Positions 57,941 through 64,000 of a DNA stretch of 64,000 bases are shown in pieces. Under the pieces are notes generated by a model. The model saw only the letters and a program-made list of their open reading frames with translations. It was not told the origin of the DNA and searched no databases. The translations under genes and the position numbers were made by a program. Each line of letters opens with the position of its first letter. Positions within the stretch are counted from its first letter, which is position 1. Source of the DNA: Pseudomonas taeanensis MS-3 (GTDB lineage: Bacteria > Pseudomonadota > Gammaproteobacteria > Pseudomonadales > Pseudomonadaceae); the NCBI RefSeq assembly GCF_000498575.2, contig NZ_AWSQ01000002.1, forward strand, positions 237,115-301,114, written 5' to 3'.

Positions 57941-59284
57941 TTACCCGACCCGCTGGTCCTGGGTCGCCCGTCGCCGCTGCAAGGTTTGTAATCGTTCGAT
58001 CACATAGCGCAGGTGCATGTGCAGGTCGTAGAGCTCGTTGGAGTAGGACAGCGGCACCTCGACCTTGGCCAGCTTGTCCTGCAGACGCTCGAGGCGCTCG
58101 ACTTCGGCGTCCAGGCGTTCCGGCAGGGTACCGGCGTCCAGCTGTCGGTCGATCTCGCGCAGGTATTTGTACCAGTGGTAGATGCGTGCGCGAATGCGCC
58201 AGCGATACAACGGGCCGACCGCCTTGAACAATGGAATCAAGACCATCAGCAAGGGGATCAGCAGGATGATGTAGCGATCGGCCAGGGCGGCAATGCGAAA
58301 CGGCAGGTAGCGCTGCAGCAGTGGTAAACCGTTCTTGTAGTAATGCTCGGCTTCGCTGGACAGCTGGAAGGTCCGTGGCTGGTCGCTCGGGTAGGCGCCC
58401 GCTGGGTCGAGTAGGGTGCCGTTCTTGGTCACCTCGCGGGCAGCTTCGAGGATCAGTGGCGCCAGACCGGGGTGGAAATTCTGGTTGATCACCAGGGTGG
58501 CCACCGGCGACAGGGTGATGATGTCCTGCGGCGGCGCATTGTGGGTCAGATCGAGCAGGCCTTCGCTCACCGTGACCCGCTTGAGGAAGGGTAGGCGTGC
58601 CTCGTAGGCGGCGGCGCGGCGCAGAGTGGCCAGGCTCAGCTCAGGGTGTACGGCCAGTTGCTGGATTCGCGCATTCTCTGCCGGGCCGACGAAGAAGGCC
58701 GCATCCAGCGTGCCGCTGGTCAAGGCAGCTGCGGCTTTGCTGCCGCCCATGCTGATCCAGCTGGCCGGGTATTGTTGTGCGGTGATGGCGTTGGCGCCGA
58801 GGATCGCCTCGGTCGCCGCCTGGGTACCGCTGCCGGGGTTGCCCAAACCCAGACGCAGGGGCAGCAGATCGGACAGGTGTTCGATGCTGATGCCCGCACG
58901 GTGGAACAGCCAGAGTGGTTCCTGATAGACCGCGCCGAGGCTTTGCAGGCGGGTCCTGTCGAGCCGTTTGAGCTGTTGTTCCAGGCCACTTTGCACCAGG
59001 GCGATCTGCACCTCGGGGTCATCCACCAGCAGGCGTTCGAGATTTTCCCGCGAACCGGCGCTGGGCAGCAAAGTCAGTTCGAAACCTTCCTTGGCCAGTT
59101 GCTCCTTCAGTCGCTCGGCGAAGACCCGATAACCACCACCTTCCGGGCCGGTGGCCATGCTGGCGGTCATCGGCGGCGGTGGGGCGACGAAGTAGAACAC
59201 CGCCGCGACCAGGGCTGCCACTACCGGGACTATCCACAGGTTGGCCAGGAGCAGGATTTTCAGGTCTTTGAGCACATGGCGCAT
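57941..59284 (-). CDS. TAXI-family TRAP-type solute-binding protein, membrane-anchored
   Basis: The protein has 447 residues. An N-terminal membrane anchor ('LLLANLWIVPVVAALVAAVFYFV', about 10-33) is followed by a TAXI-type binding fold ('MATGPEGGGYRVFAERLKEQL', 'LGNPGSGTQAATEAILG', 'TLDAAFFVGPAEN'), a second membrane helix at about 335-355 ('ALADRYIILLIPLLMVLIPLF') and a coiled-coil tail ('LPERLDAEVERLERLQDKLAKV'). The extra helix and tail are unlike free periplasmic TAXI proteins. No TRAP permease gene is nearby. Start at 59284 with AAGGA. Ligand unknown. Confidence 0.85.
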   Translation of the reverse strand: MRHVLKDLKILLLANLWIVPVVAALVAAVFYFVAPPPPMTASMATGPEGGGYRVFAERLKEQLAKEGFELTLLPSAGSRENLERLLVDDPEVQIALVQSGLEQQLKRLDRTRLQSLGAVYQEPLWLFHRAGISIEHLSDLLPLRLGLGNPGSGTQAATEAILGANAITAQQYPASWISMGGSKAAAALTSGTLDAAFFVGPAENARIQQLAVHPELSLATLRRAAAYEARLPFLKRVTVSEGLLDLTHNAPPQDIITLSPVATLVINQNFHPGLAPLILEAAREVTKNGTLLDPAGAYPSDQPRTFQLSSEAEHYYKNGLPLLQRYLPFRIAALADRYIILLIPLLMVLIPLFKAVGPLYRWRIRARIYHWYKYLREIDRQLDAGTLPERLDAEVERLERLQDKLAKVEVPLSYSNELYDLHMHLRYVIERLQTLQRRRATQDQRVG

Positions 59285-59457
59285 GGGGCGTCCTTTCGGC
59301 GGATTCGCCCCAAGGATAGAGCCATGCGCCACTTCAGGTCACCCCGATCGGGTTATTGGGCGGTGTGATTAAGCCCTGCGGCAATGGCCAGCACTTGATA
59401 GATCTGGATCAGCAAGTTTGTTTGCGGTCAGACTCGACCTCTGCCGTACCCGTGCAC

Positions 59458-60735
59458 CTAGCGCATGGGCGGTGTCGCGCCCAACGACTTACGCGTCCGG
59501 AGCGATTGCCATTGATCGAACAGCGCCAAGGCCGCGAGCAGACCCAGAGCGTACCAGGCATCGATGCCCAGCATCAGCAATACCAAGCCGCAGAGCAGTG
59601 CACTGAGTCCGGCCAACCAGCGCCACAGGCCTTTGAGCAGGATCCAGCCGGCCGCCATGCTCAGTAGATAGATCAGCACGAAGTTGCCATTGGCGTAGCG
59701 GATCAGTTGATCCACCGAGAGCGCCTGGCTCCAGGCCAGAGTGGCGCACAGCGCGCAGCTCAGCACCACTAGCAACAACGCAGGGCCGGGTACGCCATGA
59801 CGGTTGCGCCGGGCCAGCCTGACCGGCAGTTTGCCTTCGTCGGCCAGGCTCCAGAGCAGGCGAGCGAAGCCTTGGATGTACACATTCATCGAGGCGAAGC
59901 AGGCCAGGTAGCCGACGATGGCCGCCAGCCAGCGTGCTCGCTCGCCCAGCAGCAGGTCGAGCAGCTGCGGCAGCGAACTGGCGTCACTGCGCGGATCGCC
60001 ATAGGTCTGAAAGCTCAGCACTGCGACCGAGCAGGCCCAGTACACCAGGCCGGCCAGGAGCACGCCCAGCAGCAGCGCCAGGGGAAAGTCGCGTTCGGGG
60101 CGTTTGAACTCTTCACCCAGATGGGTAAACGCCTCGATGCCGACGAAGCACCAGAACATCACCCCCAAAGCCGCCGGCAGCAAGTGCCAGGAACCGCTCA
60201 TGGCGGGCAGCAGAGGTTGGCTGGCATGGGGCAGGTCGCCGGCCCACCAGATCACCCCGATGGTCAGCACGATGGCCAGGGCGATGGCGCCTTGCAGCAG
60301 TCCTGAGGCCTTGGCCGGGCGCTGCCCGAGTAACAAGATAGCGCCCAGGGTGGCCAGTTGGATGGCCAGATTCTGGCCTGAACCCAGGTGGAACAGCGCC
60401 TGCCAGAAGCCAGTAGCGATCTGCAGCGCGGCCGGCAGGCCAACCGGTAGCACAGCGAGGAACAGCCAGGCGCTGAGGCGCTCCATACGCGGCCCGAAGG
60501 CGCGCCCGATCAGGTGCGGCGCACCGCCGGCATGGGGGAAATGCCGCCCTAGTTGGGCAAAAGTGAAGGCCACCGGCAGCACCAGCAGGATCAGAATCAG
60601 CCAGGCCCACAGCGAAGCCTGACCGGCGACCGTGGCGGCGAGGGCCGGTACCACGAAGATACCGGTGCCGAGCAGCGAGGTGCTTAACAGGCCAATGCCC
60701 TGCAGCAGCCCCAGTTCCTTGTTCAGTCGGCTCAT
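59458..60735 (-). CDS. APC-family amino-acid permease/exporter (YjeH-like)
   Basis: This 425-residue permease has about 12 hydrophobic segments. The family start 'GLLSTSLLGTGIFVVPALAATVAG' (about 17-40) includes the unwound GTGIF substrate site. 'FVGIEAFTHLGEEFKRPERDFP' (about 197-218) is also typical. E. coli YjeH exports methionine and branched-chain amino acids, and the same role is possible here. The divergent Lrp/AsnC regulator, 139 bp away, supports control by amino acids. Confidence 0.88.
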   Translation of the reverse strand: MSRLNKELGLLQGIGLLSTSLLGTGIFVVPALAATVAGQASLWAWLILILLVLPVAFTFAQLGRHFPHAGGAPHLIGRAFGPRMERLSAWLFLAVLPVGLPAALQIATGFWQALFHLGSGQNLAIQLATLGAILLLGQRPAKASGLLQGAIALAIVLTIGVIWWAGDLPHASQPLLPAMSGSWHLLPAALGVMFWCFVGIEAFTHLGEEFKRPERDFPLALLLGVLLAGLVYWACSVAVLSFQTYGDPRSDASSLPQLLDLLLGERARWLAAIVGYLACFASMNVYIQGFARLLWSLADEGKLPVRLARRNRHGVPGPALLLVVLSCALCATLAWSQALSVDQLIRYANGNFVLIYLLSMAAGWILLKGLWRWLAGLSALLCGLVLLMLGIDAWYALGLLAALALFDQWQSLRTRKSLGATPPMR

Positions 60736-60874
60736 GCTGTATGCTCGTGCGATTCGATGATGGTCCCGCCATCTTAAGCCGCCCGCCGGCCTTGCGATGC
60801 TTGCTAAGCGTCGCCCTTGACCGGCGAAATAGCGGAACTACCCGTCAATCTGCCTGTTGCGTGAGAACACCCAA

Positions 60875-61294
60875 GTGGACAAATTTGATCGCCAGATCAT
60901 CGCCCTGTTGCGCGCCGACGCGCGTCTGGCGGTGAGCCAGATCGCCCGTGAAATAAACCTGTCGCGTTCTGCGGTAAGTGAACGCATCCGTCAGCTGGAG
61001 CAGGCCGGCACCATCCAGGGCTATCACGCGCGGATTGCCGAGCCAGCGGACGGTGCGGTGAAGGCGTTCCTCGAGCTGTTCTACAAAGATGGGCGTTGCG
61101 AGAACTACGTGGAGCGCATGCGCAGCTTCACCGAAATTCGCCGCTGCTGCGGCATCAGCGGCGAAACCGACATGCTGGTGTATGTCGAGGCCGGGTCGAT
61201 GGCCAGGCTCAGCGAGATCCGAGGGCTGATCGAAAATTTCCCCGGCATGCAGAAGGTCAAGACCCATATGGTGGTGCAGGAGTGGGCAATGTGA
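60875..61294 (+). CDS. Lrp/AsnC-family transcriptional regulator
   Basis: This is a 139-residue regulator. An N-terminal HTH ('LAVSQIAREINLSRSAVSERIRQLEQAG', about 17-44) is followed by a RAM ligand-binding domain ('GYHARIAEP...', 'CCGISGETDMLVYVEAG'). The start is taken as GTG at 60875 ('MDKFDRQII'). A TTG at 60857 is the alternative. It likely controls the divergent YjeH-like permease. Its stop overlaps the sbcD start, so regulator and nuclease genes may share a message. Confidence 0.88.
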   Translation: MDKFDRQIIALLRADARLAVSQIAREINLSRSAVSERIRQLEQAGTIQGYHARIAEPADGAVKAFLELFYKDGRCENYVERMRSFTEIRRCCGISGETDMLVYVEAGSMARLSEIRGLIENFPGMQKVKTHMVVQEWAM

Positions 61295-62523
61295 GTCGCT
61301 CCATGCGCATCCTGCATACCTCCGACTGGCACCTTGGCCAGCACTTCATGGGCAAGACCCGTCAGGCCGAGCACCAGGCATTCTGCGCCTGGCTGATCGA
61401 GCAGGTGCGTGCGCACGAGGTCGATGCGTTGTTGATCGCCGGCGACATCTTCGACACCGGTGCGCCGCCCAGCTATGCCCGTGAGCAGTACAACCGCTTT
61501 ATCGTCGAGCTGCGCGGCAGCGGCTGTGAGCTGGTGGTGCTCGGCGGCAATCACGACTCGGTGGCCATGCTCGGCGAGAGCAAGACCCTGCTGGCGCAGC
61601 TCGATACCCGGGTGATCCCGGCGGTGTGCGATGACCTGCACGAGCAACTGCTGCTGCTGAATCGGCGTGACGGCCAACCCGGCGCGATCCTCTGCGGCAT
61701 CCCCTTTATTCGCCCGCGCGATGTGCTGCTGAGCCAGGCCGGGCAGAGTGCCCAGGACAAACAGCAGTCTTTGCAGCAGGCGATCCAGCAGCACTACTGC
61801 GACCTGTATGCCCTGGCCGAAGCCAAGCGCGAGGCGCTCGGCGGTCAGTTGCCGATCATCGCCAGCGGCCACCTGACCACGGTCGGCGCCAGCGCCAGCG
61901 AGTCGGTGCGCGAGATCTACGTCGGCGCGTTGGAAGCCTTCCCGACCAACGCTTTTCCGCCGGCCGCCTATATCGCCCTGGGACATATCCACCGGCCGCA
62001 GAAGGTCGGCGGGCTGGAGCATATCCGCTATTGCGGTTCGCCGATTCCCTTGAGTTTCGATGAAGCCAAGCAGCAGAAGGAGGTGCTGCTGGTCGAACTG
62101 GACGCGACTGGTTTGCGCGGCATCAGCGCGCTGCCGGTGCCGCGTTTTCAGCCGTTGCTCGGCGTGCGCGGCTCGCTCAAGGAGTTGGCGCTGGCCATTG
62201 CCGAGGCCGCCGAGCAGGGCAGCGAAGAACGACCGGTATGGCTGGAAGTGCTGGTCAGCACCGACGACTACCTGAGCGATTTGCAGGTGCGCATCGCCGC
62301 CCTGTGCGAGGGCCTGCCGGTCGAGGTGCTGCGCATCCGTCGTGAGCGCGGCGCTGCCGGTGCCGGCCTGCGCGGCCAGGCCAAGGAAACTCTGGATGAG
62401 CTGAGCGTCGATCAGGTGTTCGACCAGCGTCTGCTCAGCGAAACCCTGGACGAGGCGGATCAGGGCCGTTTGCGTGGCTTGTATCAACAGGTGGTCAGCC
62501 AGCTGACTGAGGGCAACCCATGA
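61291..62523 (+). CDS. sbcD: DNA exonuclease subunit SbcD
   Basis: This 410-residue Mre11-type metallophosphoesterase is the nuclease subunit of SbcCD, which opens DNA hairpins and removes protein-blocked ends. Phosphoesterase motifs are 'HTSDWHLGQ' (about 9-17), 'AGDIFD' (about 53-58), 'GGNHDS' (about 87-92) and 'GHIHRP' (about 234-239). The GTG at 61291 is preferred because AGGAG lies nine bases upstream, at the end of the Lrp gene. The ATG at 61303, which gives 'MRILHTSDW', is too far from that site. Its stop overlaps the sbcC start. Confidence 0.93.
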   Translation: MSRSMRILHTSDWHLGQHFMGKTRQAEHQAFCAWLIEQVRAHEVDALLIAGDIFDTGAPPSYAREQYNRFIVELRGSGCELVVLGGNHDSVAMLGESKTLLAQLDTRVIPAVCDDLHEQLLLLNRRDGQPGAILCGIPFIRPRDVLLSQAGQSAQDKQQSLQQAIQQHYCDLYALAEAKREALGGQLPIIASGHLTTVGASASESVREIYVGALEAFPTNAFPPAAYIALGHIHRPQKVGGLEHIRYCGSPIPLSFDEAKQQKEVLLVELDATGLRGISALPVPRFQPLLGVRGSLKELALAIAEAAEQGSEERPVWLEVLVSTDDYLSDLQVRIAALCEGLPVEVLRIRRERGAAGAGLRGQAKETLDELSVDQVFDQRLLSETLDEADQGRLRGLYQQVVSQLTEGNP

Positions 62524-64000
62524 AGATCCTCAGCCTGCGCCTGAAGAATCTCAACTCGCTGAAGGGTGAGTGGAAGATCGACTTCACCGCCGAGCCGTTC
62601 AAGGACAATGGCCTGTTCGCCATTACCGGGCCCACCGGTGCCGGCAAGACCACCTTGCTCGATGCCATCTGCCTGGCGCTGTACCACCGCACACCGCGGA
62701 TGAGTACGCTGTCCGCCAGCAGCAACGAGTTGATGACCCGGCACACGGCCGACTGTCTGGCCGAGGTCGAGTTCGAGGTCAAGGGTAGCGCTTACCGCGC
62801 CTTCTGGAGCCAGCGCCGCGCCCGCGACAAGGCCGACGGCCAATTGCAGCCACCCAAGGTCGAGCTGGCAGCGGTGGACGGACCGATTGTCACCGACAAG
62901 ATCAACGAGAAACTGCGCGAGACCGAACGCCTTACCGGCCTGGATTTCGAGCGTTTCACCAAGTCCATGCTGCTGGCTCAAGGCGGCTTCGCCGCCTTCC
63001 TCGAAGCCAATGCCAACCAGCGTGCCGAGTTGCTGGAAGAGCTGACCGGCAGCGAAGTCTACGGACAGATCTCCCAGCGGGTGTTCGAGCAGACCCGCGA
63101 GGTGAAGACAGTTCTCGATCAGCTGCGGGCCCGCGCCGAAGGTGTGGAACTGTTAAGCGCCGAGCAATGCAGCGTGCTGCACGCCGAAGCCGAACAACTG
63201 GGCACCGAGGAAACCAGGCTGACTGCTGAACAGGTCGATCTGCAACGCCAGCGGCAATGGCGTGATGATTTGCTCAAGGCGCAGGGCCAGCAGCAAGCAG
63301 CCACACTGGCCGAACAGCGTGCCCAGGACGAGCTGCAGTCGGCTCAGCCGCAGTTGGGGCGATTGGCGGCCAGCGAGCCGGCGGGCCGTTTGCAACCGCT
63401 GTACCGCGACTGGCAACAGGCGCAGCAGGTGCTGCGCCAAGCCGAGCTGGCGGTGCAGCAGACCCAGACCGAACAACAACAAGCCGCACAGCGCATCCGC
63501 GAGTGCCTGTGGCAGGCCCGGCACTTCAGCCTGCAACTGTTTGATGAGCGTCAGCAGGCGCACGATCGACTTGCCGAACAGCGTCAGCAGCTGGACCTGC
63601 GCCTGGCCGAGCAAACCCGGCACGGGCGGCTTGGCGAGCAGCTGGGCGTATGGCGCAGCCAGCTCGAGGCACGCCAGCAGTTGGCCGCGGACCTGGCCCA
63701 GCTCGGCAGCCGTCAGCAGCAGACCGAGCAGGTGGCCGAGAGGCTGAAGGCGCAACTGGTGCAGCGCAGCGCGCAACTCGGCGACGAGCAGGCTCGTTTG
63801 GCCGAGGCGCAGCGGCTGGAGGGCGAGCATCGACAGCAACTCGATGTCCTGCTGGCCGGGCGCAGCGAGGCGGCCCTGCGCGAACGCTGGCAACTGTTGC
63901 ATCGGCACAGCGGGCTGTTGGCCCAGCTCCAGCAGTTGGCCGCGACCCGCCAGCAGCTGAGCGAGCAGCAGGCGCAACTGCACGGCAAGGTCAGCGAGCT
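62520..64000 (+). CDS. sbcC: DNA exonuclease subunit SbcC (partial, C-terminus outside window)
   Basis: This is the first 493 codons of the SMC-like ATPase of SbcCD. It begins '[18 protein letters not shown]', with Walker A '[13 protein letters not shown]' (about 37-49) and Q-loop region '[13 protein letters not shown]' (about 144-156), then a long Gln/Ala/Leu-rich coiled coil from about residue 195 to the window edge. The zinc hook and C-terminal Walker B lie outside. ATG at 62520 overlaps the sbcD stop (ATGA), so the two subunits are translationally coupled. Confidence 0.95.
   Translation, partial: MKILSLRLKNLNSLKGEWKIDFTAEPFKDNGLFAITGPTGAGKTTLLDAICLALYHRTPRMSTLSASSNELMTRHTADCLAEVEFEVKGSAYRAFWSQRRARDKADGQLQPPKVELAAVDGPIVTDKINEKLRETERLTGLDFERFTKSMLLAQGGFAAFLEANANQRAELLEELTGSEVYGQISQRVFEQTREVKTVLDQLRARAEGVELLSAEQCSVLHAEAEQLGTEETRLTAEQVDLQRQRQWRDDLLKAQGQQQAATLAEQRAQDELQSAQPQLGRLAASEPAGRLQPLYRDWQQAQQVLRQAELAVQQTQTEQQQAAQRIRECLWQARHFSLQLFDERQQAHDRLAEQRQQLDLRLAEQTRHGRLGEQLGVWRSQLEARQQLAADLAQLGSRQQQTEQVAERLKAQLVQRSAQLGDEQARLAEAQRLEGEHRQQLDVLLAGRSEAALRERWQLLHRHSGLLAQLQQLAATRQQLSEQQAQLHGKVSE

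Noticed and set aside
61105..62487. 460-codon minus-strand frame opposite sbcD
   Set aside because: It is an antisense shadow. The plus-strand frame has all SbcD phosphoesterase motifs.

Overview
The window is chromosomal DNA of a Pseudomonas (sensu lato). The evidence is a complete 12-gene alginate operon in the order known from that genus, a dauBAR D-arginine cluster next to rhlB, an aapJQMP amino-acid ABC operon, high-GC coding sequence and Pseudomonas-style REP repeats. I cannot fix the species. The short intergenic repeats resemble those I associate with the mendocina/stutzeri/alcaligenes side of the genus, which is inference only. I saw no rRNA, tRNA, CRISPR array, integrase or replication origin.

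Layout. 1-3.2 kb: a GAF-domain protein cut by the window edge, a small membrane protein, a short-chain dehydrogenase and a membrane-anchored hypothetical protein, all on the minus strand. 3.3-20.2 kb: the alginate operon on the minus strand (algD-8-44-K-E-G-X-L-I-J-F-A), closed by a strong terminator after algA. It is preceded by a roughly 350-nt leader and an AlgU-type promoter candidate. AlgA and AlgD make GDP-mannuronate. Alg8 and Alg44 (PilZ, c-di-GMP receptor) polymerise it. AlgK, AlgE, AlgG, AlgX and AlgL modify, export or degrade it in the periplasm and outer membrane. AlgI, AlgJ, AlgF and AlgX acetylate it. A REP pair sits between algL and algI. 20.3-25.4 kb: yaaA, a His-rich CDF metal exporter, a PIN-PhoH ATPase and moaCDE. 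25.4-33.9 kb: an amino-acid binding protein, a tiny ribbon-helix-helix protein, a SulP transporter, two MFS transporters, a LysR regulator with a clear palindromic operator, and gene and IS debris.

34.0-40.1 kb is an accessory segment bounded by two direct copies of a roughly 180-bp MITE-like repeat. It carries a LuxR-type regulator, an EutH-like permease without other eut genes, an intact SDR, a decayed SDR paralogue and an FAD-linked sugar-lactone oxidase. The two SDR genes share a motif in their divergent promoters.

40.1-64 kb returns to core genome: dauR-dauA-dauB, a multi-TM protein, rhlB, a cNMP-binding/GGDEF diguanylate cyclase, a carboxylesterase, aapJQMP, a GlxA-type AraC regulator, an NTF2-like protein, a GIY-YIG protein, a GST-like protein, a DUF4344 putative metallopeptidase, yejK, a TAXI-type binding protein, a YjeH-like permease, an Lrp/AsnC regulator and sbcDC (sbcC cut by the right edge).

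The most useful non-gene observation is that the 39-bp palindrome upstream of dauB recurs, with the same arm length and 7-bp centre, upstream of the amino-acid binding protein gene at 25.8 kb. This suggests one DauR regulon joining D-arginine catabolism with uptake.
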